From the NCBI GenBank assembly GCA_021464245.1, contig JADCRB010000016.1:5573250-5637249 (forward strand): DNA of 64,000 nucleotides. Reading direction: 5' to 3'. Of the stretch, positions 23,601-34,185 are shown piece after piece. A program made the translations under genes and the position numbers. Each line of letters starts with the position of its first letter. Within the stretch, counting starts at the first letter, position 1. Origin of the DNA: Carallia brachiata (taxonomy: Eukaryota > Streptophyta > Magnoliopsida > Malpighiales > Rhizophoraceae). The notes beneath the pieces were generated by a model, which saw nothing but the letters and a program-made list of their open reading frames with translations, made no database searches and had not been told where the DNA came from.

Positions 23601-24430
23601 TTTAGTTTGCTTTCTAGCCAAAAAACACGCCAAATCCACAAACCTTTTGCCCACCTCTTCCCCTCCGAACACACAACTTGGCACCGGTTCAACCCCATTT
23701 GACATGCCAATCAAATCCGTAACATCCTCTCCACTAATTTTTTGGTGCTGACCTCTTACAAACAGCTCACAAGTAAAAGGATTAAAGTGCCCCAACAATT
23801 TAATAATAAAACTTTTAGGCTTATTGCCACACCTAATATGACTAAAGGTCTCAAATCCCATTTCCTCTATCAACTCACGCATATGATACCTCCTACCTAA
23901 TTTGCTAACAAAACAAGTGACCTGATACGGGCACCATCATGAATAGTCAACATTACAAAGCCAATTTTAGCCCAACTACATTTCAATGTGTAACTTAAAC
24001 AACCAAAACAAATGATTATTAGTGCTCACCGTGTTTTTATTGCTTTGTATTTTGCCTCTTTTAGAGGATGCTCTTGCTGTATCTACTTTCGTGTTCTCTA
24101 CCTTGGCTTCCTCCATGAACCTCTTTCGACCCTTATCATCTAACTCGTCCCATGCCTTCCTAATTTCAGCTGCATCTTCTGGCTGACCATGAAATTTTAA
24201 TCATTCAAATATATACTACAATTTCCCACGCTCAAAATTAATGACAACACACTATTCAAATGATTCTCTGTAACTGTACACTCACACTACAAGTGCTTCT
24301 GCCATATACCACTTCTTGGTAATTAATGAAAGATACTTTACAGTCACTTCTTTCGATTGTCAAGCTCTTACTCATAACATCTGCTTCCCACCACCAACTC
24401 CTGCCTTCCCCTCGCCCATTTCCAATTTTC
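20698..24430 (-). pseudogene. Ulp1/C48 SUMO-protease-like gene, 5' and central exons
   Basis: Exons in gene order: possible first exon with ATG near 24423; 24182-24030 (EDAAEIRKAWDELDDKGRKR, CCAG-type acceptor context, GTGAGC donor); 23921 to about 23180; about 23155-23012 (FYVERFPRWNVEEQ); about 22777-22635; 22544-22242 (acidic and serine-rich linker, GTAAGT donor); 22172 to about 21936 (RNRKRRTVKPSIVANSS); 20984-20854; 20777-20698. The 23921 exon carries the N-terminal plant domain common to transposon-type Ulp1 proteins (RYHMRELIEEMGFETFSHI, then VKKFRLGDFVLGWLCEEAHA). Exon 20984-20854 holds the protease start: VYIPILYKEQWFIFVVNI, one frameshift, then HRVDILDSQIDAWQKERN. The family's catalytic His (HW) reads QW here, and the Asp region is kept. 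A frameshift near 23440 and stops also break it. It could be a host gene or a MULE/CACTA cargo gene. Confidence 0.8.
21013..21935. other. Probable intron of the Ulp1-like gene
   Basis: AT-rich sequence between the exon ending near 21936 and the exon starting at 20984 on the minus strand. No coding similarity seen, and no element termini recognised. Confidence 0.45.
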
Positions 24431-24721
24431 TATCCCTCCTTTGCTATGAGCTTAGTGCAAATATGAGATTTAGACTTGCAATGACATAGGGTTCTGCTTT
24501 TCCCCTTTTTTTCTAATCGACTGGCCTTTCCCATTCCTTTTTTTTTTTTTCTATAATTTTGAATTTCAAATTTCAAACGAAATAAATCCTAACTCCAATT
24601 GTCTATATTCTGTCTCTTCAAAATTTTAAAACAAAACAATTTTCTAATTAGTGGGCCCCACATCCACGTAGGATCCGAGCAATTCCTATGGAAGGTTTTC
24701 CAGAAATGTAATGGTCCTCAT

Positions 24722-25067
24722 TTTTATATCCCGGATATGATCAGAGTCTTTTGAAGTGTGGGTCAGCCGATAGGGAAGAATTACACTTTACTTTTTGAAG
24801 ACCAACCTTGCAAAATCATAGATCCATATGCCACTGAGTTGTTCACTGTTAAGATGAAGAACAAAAGTTTTGTCATCCATCAAAATCATTTCCACATATC
24901 TCCAACTAAAAAAGAAAAGCATATTTACAACATTGATTCAACACTTTTAGAAAAATCTAAAGCTATTGAAGTTATTGATAGTCAAGATGAACTCGTCAAG
25001 GGCATAAACCATTTGATGAAGTTTATAAAAAAAGCATTGTTGCAACTTTAGAGCCAACAAACTTGTT
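24722..25067 (+). pseudogene. Copia relic E, protease/pre-integrase part
   Basis: Reads GKNYTLLFEDQPCKIIDPYA then LFTVKMKNKSFVIHQNHFHI, the segment between protease and integrase in many copia polyproteins. It ends in LEPTN, the phrase that usually precedes the reverse-transcriptase start, and is cut there by the Pack-MULE. The relic resumes at 27014. No LTRs are recognisable. Confidence 0.7.
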
Positions 25068-25598
25068 TAAATCATGAGGGCTAAGTATTGTTTTGCATTA
25101 GTAATTTTTAAAAAATTTTAAATTGAGTCAGTAGCATAAAAAAAGTTTATTTTAGGTTAGTACCGTGAAAAAAAATACATGAGTTGATCACTGACTCGAA
25201 TTTTGTTGAGTTTGTTGTTAAACACTGACGTGACACTTATGTGGTGTAATTGATGTGGTGAATGTAATAAGACAAATCAGAATAATTTGGTTATGTGGCA
25301 CACAATTTGTCCATGTGAGCTCATTCATGACATAGCACTCAAAGATTGGCCAATAATTTTTTTTCTCCCAAATTTCTTCTCTCTCTTCCCCTCTCTTACT
25401 CCTTGTCACCCTCTGAACCCCCTCGTAACCCTAACTTAGAAAAAGGTGATATCTTAGATCACATACTCAAAATTTGTTCATCAAATGCTATCAAATAAAA
25501 CAAGAGTTTCGAAAATTTATAGCTGCAATGCCTAACTTGGAGGTTATTTTGCCCATTTTTTTATGGGCCGCATAGATTTTGTTTTCTTTGTAATTCAG

Positions 25599-25770
25599 TG
25601 TGTTGCTCGTCCGACCGTCCTGAAGTTTCGACCTTAATGAAGAGGCCTTCGAGGCCATCATAGCTGCACAACCGCGCCTCGAAGCTGTCAAATTCGTAGA
25701 AAGTCCCTCAACCATCACACATGAGGCTGCTAATGATGTTGTCACAAACAAGAGATTTGTGCCTGCACAG
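25599..25770 (+). pseudogene. Captured internal exon of an unidentified host gene
   Basis: 172 bp flanked by a textbook acceptor (TTTTCTTTGTAATTCAG before 25599) and a GTAACA donor after 25770. It is more GC-rich than its surroundings. The frame reads one TGA (25621-25623) and then 49 clean codons including EEAFEAIIAAQPRLEAVKFV and NDVVTNKRFVPAQ. I do not recognise the parent gene. The transcript could be spliced into a host gene or antisense to its source. Confidence 0.6.
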
Positions 25771-26400
25771 GTAACAAGACATGGTGGCTAATGGCTGCAG
25801 TTAAAGGATTCTCTCTTTATTATTATTTTTTTTTTTTTGCGTAAAGAAAAATCCTTACCTATGAGACTGATTGCTAATGAGAATAAGTGATAGTGGATGG
25901 AGGAGCTGCAAGTGGAGGATCACTGGATGCCAAGACAAGAGAGGTAAGAGAGCTCAAAGAGAGGAAGATGCTGAAGAGAAATGGATTGAGAGGTTGTTTA
26001 TTAATAGATTTAGATTTTTGGCACACTAGACTTGGGAGGTGAAAAAAAAGAAAGAGTGTATAGCCAATGAAAATCGCAACTCCACTGCAAAGTGAAAGGA
26101 AAAAAAAACTGTACAGTTGAAGAACAAACAAAATGGAGGAAATCAAATAACCAAACTATTACAGAGTTTTTTATTGGCTTTGGAGTCTTAGATTGCAACA
26201 CTAGGACATTCTTAGAATGAATGATTATATTCTTTAATATTTAAAGTACATACATATTTGTTCTCAACAAAACTATTGTTGTGGAATTTATTGTCCTATT
26301 TTCTTCTTTTTCTGTTGACTACATTTATAAGCATCCATTATCCATTTTAATGTAAGGAAGTGGTTGTCGGTGAATGATAGCCAAATGATAGTCGCTTTTT

Positions 26401-26757
26401 ATGGCAGAAAAAAAGGCCATGATTTCTAATTTCTTGAGCTTTTTGATTTTTTTGCTTTTATTTATTTTTTTTCCTTTTTTTTCAATTTGTCTACGTTTTT
26501 GTCTTCATCTTCCTCTTCTTGTTCTCTCTCTCTCCTCTCTTGCTTTGTCTGAGTTTCTCTCTTATTCCCTCAATTTTGTGTTCTTCTTACTTCCATTCTA
26601 TTCATACAATCTTTTTTTTTTTCTTTACTCTAGGAACCACTGCTTTTTTGATGGCTCAAGTTTAGAAAGTGGGAAATTTGGGCAACGAGGAGAGAGAGAA
26701 GGAGGAGGTGGAGAGGAGAATTTTAAACCAAAAAAAAAGTTACTAACCTATTTTTGA
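26401..26757 (+). other. Low-complexity reading frame inside the Pack-MULE
   Basis: Phe/Leu/Ser-rich translation of a pyrimidine-rich stretch running into the right TIR. It is an effect of base composition (TTT/CTT runs), with no domain. I do not consider it a gene. Confidence 0.6.
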
Positions 26758-27013
26758 ATGCCACATCATCTAATAAGCTGATGTGGATGAGTTGTGTGCC
26801 ACGTAATCAAACTGTTCTGATCTATCTTATTGAGTTTGCCACATCAGATTACACGTAAGTGCCACATCAAAGGTTAGCAGTAGATTTGACAGAATTCTAG
26901 TTACTAACCCACTCACGTGCTTTTTTTAATGATATTAACCTAAAATGAACTTTTTTTATTGTTGACTCAATTTAAAACTTTTGAGAGTTACTGACCCAAA
27001 AAAGTACTTAACC

Positions 27014-27240
27014 TAAATCGTCAAGGTCCTCTTCTTATAACAATGCAATGCAAGAGGAGCTGAACATTATTGATAGCAATGAAAATTTATGTAATGAATA
27101 TGATCTAAAGAGGTCACAGGTACCACAATCAAAAGTTGTTTATAGCTGAGGTTGAAGAAGAAGTTAATTTGGAGCCCATGGAATTATGTGAAATTAAGGA
27201 AGATGAGTCTCCTGAAAAATGATCATCCTCATCTCTCAGT
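27014..27240 (+). pseudogene. Copia relic E, reverse-transcriptase start
   Basis: Continues after the Pack-MULE with AMQEELNIIDSN (about 27053-27088), the conserved N-terminal edge of copia reverse transcriptase, then decays. With 24722-25067 it forms one interrupted relic. The border with the gypsy relic that follows is not clear. Confidence 0.6.
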
Positions 27241-27529
27241 TCATGTAATCGCTAGCATGTGAGGCCGGGGTGGTTGAATGATAAGGGTCATAATGTACAC
27301 CAAGTTTTGGCCATTAACTACCTTAATCGATTTCGACAACACATATCTTTTGGATTCGGGTATTACAACCTGATTCAAGTGTTGTATGGAACCGGGAAAA
27401 AGAATCAAGGTAAAAGTCGCTGGAGGCAGTTTTGTGGGTTGTATTGAGCTTTGTAAAAATTTAACTTGAGCGTTGCAGGGTATTATGTTTTCCTTGGATG
27501 TTTGTTAGCTTTCACTTAAGAGTTGGGAC

Positions 27530-28335
27530 TTAGTGTTGGGGGTTCAATGGTCGAAATTTGTTTTGCTAGGGTCTCATCACGATGGGGAGCGCAAGGTTCT
27601 TGGGCCCTCTGACGAGATGGCCTCTTCTTCCTAAATGCAGCCATGCCAAATGGCTTTTAACTGGGGCAGTGCCCAATTATGAGACTTTCTCTATTGAATT
27701 TTCTAATCGTTTAAATGATTTATTTGTAGCATATGAAGTCAAGTTTCAGGAGCCAACTCGGTACCCCCACAGCGAGCCCACAACCACAGAACAATACTTA
27801 AGGAAAGGGCCTAACCAGATAAGGCCCGACCCTACTACTATCCAACAGCATAGAAGGATGTCATCAAAGCCATGGTTCGTGAAATGCTAGACAATTACAT
27901 TATCCAGAGTACCTTCTCTGCTTTTTCTTTACTGGTCTTACTAGTCTAGAAGAAGGATGACTCCTAATGTTTTTTCGTTGATTATTGAGCCCTCAACAAT
28001 ATCATGATCAAGACACCTTTTTGATTCCACTTATCGACGACCTACTAGATGAGCTACGGGTGGTATTCTGTTTCCAAGATGGATCTCCAATTAGGGTATC
28101 ATTAGATCCATATGAACTCTGATGATGTTTACAAAATGACGTTTCGTACTTACGATGATCATTATGAGTTTCTCATACTTCCATTTGGGCTCACCAATGC
28201 CCACTCCACGTCTCAGAGACTTATAAATGATATCTTTCAACCTTATTTACGGAAGTTTCTCTTGGTGTTTTTTGATGACATCCCCATCTACAATTGATCG
28301 AAAGAGAAGCGCCTACAGCATTTTCAAACCACTCT
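27530..28335 (+). pseudogene. Gypsy-3 relic: protease end and reverse transcriptase
   Basis: LGVQW-like sequence at about 27535, then the pre-RT segment (EVKFQEPTRYPHSEP), a frameshift at RP/YYYP, MVREMLDNYII (about 27869-27901), a decayed VDY.ALN motif (about 27978), and FRTYDDHYEFLILPFGLTNA followed by the catalytic FFDDIPIYN (about 28272-28298). Many stops. The sequence ends abruptly near 28335, where AT-rich DNA attributed to copia D begins. The remainder would lie beyond the window. Confidence 0.8.
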
Positions 28336-28336
28336 T

Positions 28337-28742
28337 CTATATATACCTAAATTTAAATTCTATACAAAATAATTTTCCAATACCTTTTTGGTAGTTAAAT
28401 ACATTGAATCCTCTCTAACAAATGAGTATTTGATCTTGAGTAGCATTTGTTAGTTACTTATAACCCTTTATTGCATGAATAAAGTGGCCAAATTACTTTG
28501 TTTCTTACAAATAAATGATTTCATTTCGTTTTAATGAGTTATTTAACCCAAAATGAACTTAAACAAAGCATTCATCCATTGATCACTAGCTATATATACT
28601 AGTACTAGTTCAAGGGATAAGCTGTTCAAATTTACAGCAGATAAGGGACTATGCAAATTTACAATAGATAGAGGTAAGGATAAGATTTCTAGAGTTGAAA
28701 GTTTATAATTAAACTATGGTTACAAGATAGAATAACAAATTG
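28337..28742 (-). repeat. Probable copia D 3' LTR region
   Basis: It follows directly after the copia D stop codon (28743-28745) in minus orientation and ends where the Gypsy-3 coding sequence breaks off. A TGTTATTCTATC word just after the stop could be the LTR start, and a TATATATAG box lies near 28590-28600. The LTR's other end is not certain, because its partner lies outside the window. Confidence 0.4.
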
Positions 28743-28809
28743 TTATTTATTATGCCCCTGCAAGATGGAGGTGGCATCAATGACTCCCATCTTAGACCAA
28801 AGAGTAAGA
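28743..28809 (-). pseudogene. Copia D RNase H, last 22 codons
   Basis: On the minus strand the frame LTLWSKMGVIDATSILQGHN ends in a TAA at 28743-28745. Joined across Gypsy-1 it continues the LSKQRF at 61704-61721 in the same frame and matches the usual copia C-terminus. The 5-bp AAACG duplication supplies the shared codons. Confidence 0.85.
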
Positions 28810-28814
28810 AAACG

Positions 28815-28998
28815 TGACATAGAACGAGTAGGACAACCAGAGAGACCGTCAAAAAAAGTTCAAAGTCAAAGGTGAATTCTAGAAGACTTGAGAAGACTTG
28901 TCTCCCAAGCCTATCCAGAATATTCCAAGCATCTTTCCAGCATGTTCCTTGAATGTTCTAGAATATCATATATTTATTGTATTTTTCTTTTTATTTTG
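28815..28998 (+). repeat. Gypsy-1 5' LTR, part 1
   Basis: Matches 61317-61500 of the 3' LTR (GTCAAAGGTGAATTCTAGAA, CTATCCAGAATATTCCAAG). It is cut by the solo copia LTR at the ATCTT target site 28999-29003. Parts 2 (30478-30498) and 3 (38454-38624) complete it. Confidence 0.92.
28951..28963 (+). promoter_or_regulatory. Heat-shock element in the Gypsy-1 5' LTR
   Basis: GAATGTTCTAGAA is three perfect alternating nGAAn/nTTCn units, the binding site for heat-shock factor trimers. A further GAATATTC lies 30 bp upstream. In the uninterrupted LTR it would lie about 80 bp upstream of the TATA box now at 38467. Confidence 0.6.
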
Positions 28999-29003
28999 AT
29001 CTT

Positions 29004-30472
29004 TGTTGCAAAATTCACACCCTATGTATACATTAAGAAATTGTTACTAAGTGTGAATTCATGTTTTGATGATGAGTGTTTTGATAATGAGCTATGAACC
29101 AATCTAACATAAGTACAAGTGAATTTCATTTGTATGTTCCTCAAGTATACAATTCAGGTTCAAGAAGTCCAAAGAGGTATACATATGTCATTTTACACGT
29201 GCATGGAAGAGAAAGATCACATTGGGCCTTATTAAGCTACTATCTTAGAAAGACAGCACAAGAGCAAATCTACTTGGGCATATTCCAGGTACCAAACTCA
29301 CTCACTTGAGATATATTTTGGGCCTAAAATATATATATTTTGGCAGTACTATAAGTATAGTTTCAAATGAGCTTGGTCGTGCAATTTTTGGAGGCCTAGA
29401 GAAAAACTTATGAATTTTATACCAAGAGGGTGCAAGCTGTCAGGAACCTTCACTGCACATGGAGTGAATTGCAACGGCTTCCTAGAAGAGCACATGATGA
29501 ATTTGAATGTGAAATTTTGTGTGTAGATTCCATGTTTTGTCTATTAATCAATGCAAAAAGAATCACATAAAAAATCAAAGCCATCTGCAAGATATTACCG
29601 TTCTACTAAAAGTGTGCAGACTGTCTAACTGAACTTTAACGTCTGTAATCCAACATTTATTTCACTATGCTATAGTCATTCAAAAATAGTCAAATTTGGT
29701 GAGTTGAGAGCTCTGACAGTCTACTAAATAAAAAAAAAGGAATCTCAAATTTTCAAGCTGTCTGTACTAAGTAATAGCTGTTCTACCAGAAGGTGTCAGA
29801 CAAGAGAATCAATGCAAAGCTGTCAAGAGGAAAACAACAAAGTATGCATGTGCAACCTATGGCAACGGCTCTAACAAGTTGCTAACCTATCTTACAGCAA
29901 CTTAAACATCACTTGAAGATGTTTTAGAGATGAAGAAAGTTATATTCAAGCACTGTACAATCTCTCTCAAAGCAAAAAGGCTTTCTTTACTTTAAGTGCT
30001 TTCATTGTAAAACTAGCATTCAATCTAGTAAGTTTCATTTGTGTTGTAATACATTGTGAGAATAGGTGAGAGCTCTCAAGTGGGACTTGTGAGGATCATC
30101 TTGTAAGGAGTTAGGGTCGAACTCCAAGAAGGAAAACCTAAAAAAAAAGGGAAAGTGGTGTTGGCAAGCGGGGCTTGTGCAACAAGCGTTTTGAAGGTGG
30201 ACGCAAGGTTGTTTGCGAATTCTTCTTATAAACTGTACGGTGGTGATTGGTGCACCCAAAGGCACCCTATAGTTGAACTCTCAAGAATCTCCAAGAGAGG
30301 GATTGTTGACAAGACCAAGGACGTAGCCATTTCGTGAACCTTGTAAAAAATCGGTATTGTGTTTCTTTCAACCTCTTGTTTACATTCATTTGCAGAAATT
30401 TTTATTTGAGGATTTCATTGGTGAAGCCTATTCACCCCCCTCCCCCTCTAGGCTTCACCCAAGGGACCAACA
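29004..30472 (+). repeat. Solo copia LTR (same family as copia A, B and C), plus orientation
   Basis: 1469 bp from TGTTGCAAAATTC to GGGACCAACA, with perfect 5-bp duplications ATCTT at 28999-29003 and 30473-30477. There is no internal region or second LTR, the product expected from LTR-LTR recombination. TATATATATTTT at 29329-29340 is the TATA candidate. It lies in Gypsy-1's 5' LTR, 31 bp from the opposite-facing copia B LTR. Confidence 0.95.
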
Positions 30473-30477
30473 ATCTT

Positions 30478-30498
30478 GTCATTAACATATTTCCTTTC
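30478..30498 (+). repeat. Gypsy-1 5' LTR, part 2
   Basis: A short island, GTCATTAACATATTTCCTTTC, identical to the 3' LTR at 61507-61527. It is trapped between the solo LTR's ATCTT duplication and the CTAGT duplication of copia B (30499-30503). Confidence 0.95.
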
Positions 30499-30503
30499 CT
30501 AGT

Positions 30504-31979
30504 TGTTGGTCCCTTGGGTGAAGCCTAGAGGAGGGGTGAATAGGCTTCACCAATGAAATCCTCAAATAAAAATTTCTACAAATGAATGTAAACAAAAGAT
30601 TGAAAGAAATACAATACTGATTTTTACAAGGTTCACCAAATGGCTTTCACCAAATGGCTACGTCCTTGGTCTTCTCAACAATCCCTCTCCTAGAGATTCT
30701 TGAGAGTTCAACTATAGGGTGCCTTTGGGCGCACCAATCACCACCGTACAATTTACAAGAAGACTCCACAAACACCCTTGCGTCCGCCTTCAAAACGCTT
30801 GTTACACAAGTCCCACTTGCCAACACCACTTTCCCTTTTCTTTTAGGTTTTCCTTCTTGGAGTTCAACCCTAATTCCTTACAAGATGATCCTCACAAGTC
30901 CTACTTGAGAGCTCTTACCTATTCTCACAATGTATTACAATACAAATGAAGCTTACTGGCTTGAATGCTAGTTTTACAATGAAAGCACCTAGAGCAAAGA
31001 AAGCCTTGTTGCCTTGAGAGAGATTGTACAGTGGTTGAATATAACTTTCTTCACAAGTAAAACATCTTCAAGTGATGTTTAAGTAGCTGCAAGATAGGTT
31101 AGCAATTTGTTAGAGCCGGTACCATGGGTTGCACATCATACTTTGTTGTTTTCCTCTTGATAGCTTTGCATTGATTCTCTTGTCTGACACCTTCTGGTAG
31201 AACAGCTATTACTTAGTACAGACAGCTTGAAAATTTGAGATTCCTTTTTTTTTATTTAGTAGACTGTCAGAGCTCTCAACTCACCAAATTTGACTATTTT
31301 TGAATGACTATAGCATAGTGAAATAAATGTTGGATTACAGACGTTAAAGTTCAGTTAGACAGTCTGCACACTTTTAGTAGAACGGTAATATCTTGCAGAT
31401 GGCTTTGATTTTTTATGTGATTCTTTTTGCATTGATTAATAGACAAAACATGGAATCTACACACAAAATTTCACATTCAAATTCATCATGTGCTCTTCTA
31501 GGAAGCCGTTGCAATTCACTCCATGTGCAGTGAAGGTTCCTGACAGCTTGCACCCTCTTGGTATAAAATTCATAAGTTTTTCTCTAGGGCTCCAAAAATT
31601 GTACGACCAAGCTCATTTGAAACTACACTTATATTCCTAACAAAATGTATATATTTTAGGCCCAAAATATATCTCAAGTGAGTAAATTTGGTACCTAGAA
31701 TCTGCCCAACCAGATTTGCTCTTGTGCTGTCTTTCTAAGATAGTAGATTAATAATGCCCAATGTGATCTTTCTCTTCAATGCACGTGTAAGATGGCATAT
31801 GTATATCTCTTTGGACTTCTTGAACCTAAATTGTATACTTGAAGAACATACAAATGAAATTCACTTGTACTTATGTTAGATTGGTTCATAGCTCATTATC
31901 AAAACACTCACCATCAAAACATGAATTCACACTTAGTAACAATTTCCTAATGTATGCATAGAGTGTGAATTTTCCAACA
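30504..31979 (-). repeat. Copia B 3' LTR
   Basis: 1476 bp from TGTTGG to CCAACA in plus reading. It pairs with 36988-38448 and is an inverted copy of the solo LTR 31 bp away. Confidence 0.95.
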
Positions 31980-31995
31980 ATCTCCCCCTTTTTGA
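31980..31995 (-). other. Copia B polypurine tract
   Basis: On the minus strand CAAAAAGGGGGAGAT abuts the LTR start TGTTGG, the primer for plus-strand DNA synthesis. The same tract is seen next to the copia C 3' LTR near 44813-44827. Confidence 0.85.
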
Positions 31996-32421
31996 TGATG
32001 ACAAAACCTTTAAAATAGATTTTCTTCCTTGATCTAAGGTCCCTCTTTAAGTCATCAATAAAAATTGTTGAAACCAAAAATGTGAATGCTAACTAGGTTA
32101 AGAAATTGAGACTCCCCCTTAACGTTTGCATGTATACAAGTTCACATTTACAATTAGGCATACAAGTTATCATAACTTTGAAATGTAGGCCTTGTAGAGT
32201 TCAAATACAATCATTAAATTAGAGCAAAGAGTAGATTATGTGAACTTAGAAAATGATGCCTCAATTCCAAAAAGGTTTCACTAGAACAAAAATAAAGTGT
32301 ATTATGTGCAATGTTCATAAAAAATGGTTTTCAATGTATTTGCTTCATTAATTTGAAGTAATTTCATTGAAAGTTGGCCACTTTGTTATGCCATAAAATG
32401 GCAAGACATAATCACAAACAT
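31996..32421. other. Copia B non-coding 3' region
   Basis: Lies between the RNase H stop and the polypurine tract. No env-like or additional reading frame is seen. An equivalent region exists in copia C (44828-45342), and a shortened one in copia A (15108-15330). Confidence 0.6.
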
Positions 32422-32931
32422 TCATGCAAGATTAAGAAAATGAAGACATTCAAGCATATGGTAATGCATGGGGTGTGACATGCCTAATTCTCTTCTTAGA
32501 TTACAAAATTGATCTTGATCTAGTGGCCTAGTGAAAATGTCCGCAACTTGATTTTTGGTGTCTATAAATTCAAGCACAATATCACCTCTTTGAATATGGT
32601 TTCTAAGGAAATGATGTCTAATATCAATATGCTTTGTTCTAGAGTGATGGATGAGATTTTTGGTCAAGTTTATTGCACTTGTGTTGTCACACTTGATGGT
32701 AACCTCCTTCATGTTAAGACCATAATCCATAAGTTGTTGACTCATCCATAGAACTTGGGCACAACAACTTCCTATTGCAACATATTCGGCTTCCGTGGTA
32801 GATAATGCTACACTATTTTGTTTTTTGCTAGCCCATGAAATAAGCATTGATCCTAAAAAATGACAAGTCCTGGAGGTGTTTTTTTTATCAATCTTGCAAC
32901 CAACAAAATTAGCATCCAAAAAAGCATGCAA
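32422..32931 (-). pseudogene. Copia B RNase H and pol C-terminus
   Basis: Contains TEAEYVAIGSCCAQVLWMSQ, CDNTSAINLTKN, RTKHIDIRHHFLR and ADIFTRPLDQDQF, the usual copia RNase H signatures with acidic catalytic positions present. It degrades the RNA strand during reverse transcription. The frame is open over this segment to the stop at 32422. Confidence 0.9.
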
Positions 32932-32955
32932 CTTAAAGTTTGATTCTTTAGGATA

Positions 32956-34018
32956 CTATAATCCTAAATTAGGTGTGTCATTCAAGTATCTAAAAATTCT
33001 TTTTACTGCAACTAGATGAGATTCCTTTGGAGATGCTTGAAATTTAGCACAAAGACACACACTAAACATGATATCCGGTCTACTAGCCGTTAGGTAAAGA
33101 AGTAAGTCAATCATAGAACGATAAAATTTAGTATCCACGGATTTACCTTTTTCATCTTTATCTAACCTTGCGGAAGTGCTCATTGGTGTTGAGTCGAACT
33201 TGGCTTCATTCATTCCAAACCGCTTGAGTAAAGTACCTCACATACTTTTCTTGATTGATGAAGGTTCCATATTTGGTTTGTTTAACTTGAAGTCCCAAGA
33301 AGTAGTTTAGTTCTCCCATCATACTCATCTTAAATTCACCTTGCATTAGCTTAGAAAATTCATTGCGAAGGCCATCATTAGTAGAACCAAATATAATATC
33401 ATCTACATATATTTGAACTATTAATATATTTTTTCCATCAATTTTGATGAATAAAGTAGTATCAACCTTACCTCTTTCAAAGCCTTTCTCTAAAAGAAAG
33501 TTGGAAAGCCTTTCATACCAAGCTCTTGGGGCTTATTTGAGTCCATATAAAGCATTTTTAAGTTTAAAAACATAATTTGAAAATTTTGCATCCTCAAAAC
33601 CGGGTGGTTATTCTACATAAACTTCTTCATTTATAAAACCATTTAGGAAAGCACTTTTGACATTCATTTGATATAAAGTAAAATCCATGTAACAAGCAAA
33701 TGCAATCAAAAGTGTAATTGCTTCAAGTCTAACAACAAGAGCATAAGTTTCATCATAATCTATGCCTTCTTGTTGACAATACCCTTGAGCTACTAATCTT
33801 GCTTTATTTCTCACTATAGTTCCATGCTCATCCATTTTATTTCTAAAGACCCATTTTGTTCCTATGATTGATCTATCAAGAGGTCTTGGAACAAGAGTCC
33901 ATACTTGGTTTCGTTGAAATTGATCTAATTCTTCTTGCATGGCTATTATCCAATCACTATCTTGAAGTGCTTCATCAATGTTTTTAGGTTCAATTTTTGA
34001 GGTAAAAGATGAAAACAT
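32956..34018 (-). pseudogene. Copia B reverse transcriptase
   Basis: From the AMQEELDQFQRNQVWTLVPR start (about 33940) through TKWVFRNKMDEHGTIVRNKA, QEGIDYDETYA, MDFTLYQMNVKSAFLNGFIN, an in-frame stop just after EVYVE (near 33605), then YVDDIIFGSTND (about 33390-33425) and MMGELNYFLGLQV. A frame change near 33215 separates the end (SARLDKDEKGKSVDTKFYRS). The catalytic YVDD is intact, but the polyprotein is broken. Confidence 0.9.
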
Positions 34019-34185
34019 ACAAATATTGCTAATACTTCAAGGTTCCCTTATCTCACAAGGTGGTTCTTGTTGTTGAATTTCTTCTCTAACCATTTCATAT
34101 AGAGTCTCTTGAGGTGTCTCTTCATTTGAGTGTAGAAACTCGATATCTTCATCTTCTTCATCCATGTAGTAACCTCTATGTTTAC

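Larger units (their letters stand above)
25078..27013. mobile_element. Pack-MULE: long-TIR Mutator-like element with a captured exon
   Basis: The ends are inverted for roughly 300 bp (about 25079-25410 against 26690-27013), starting GG(C/T)TAAGTA and including AAATTGAGTCA, TTTTAGGTTA, GTGGCACACAA and a pyrimidine-rich inner part. Flanks are TAAATCATGA (25068-25077) and TAAATCGTCA (27014-27023), a 9-10 bp Mutator-type target duplication with two changes. There is no transposase, so it is non-autonomous. Inside lies a host-type exon at 25599-25770. It sits in copia relic E and interrupts it between LEPTN and AMQEEL. Confidence 0.88.

Noticed and set aside
23475..23751. Plus-strand frames opposite the Ulp1-like exon, and a third minus-strand frame at 23492-23710
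   Set aside because: Shadows of the minus-strand exon, which has family-specific motifs and fitting splice borders.
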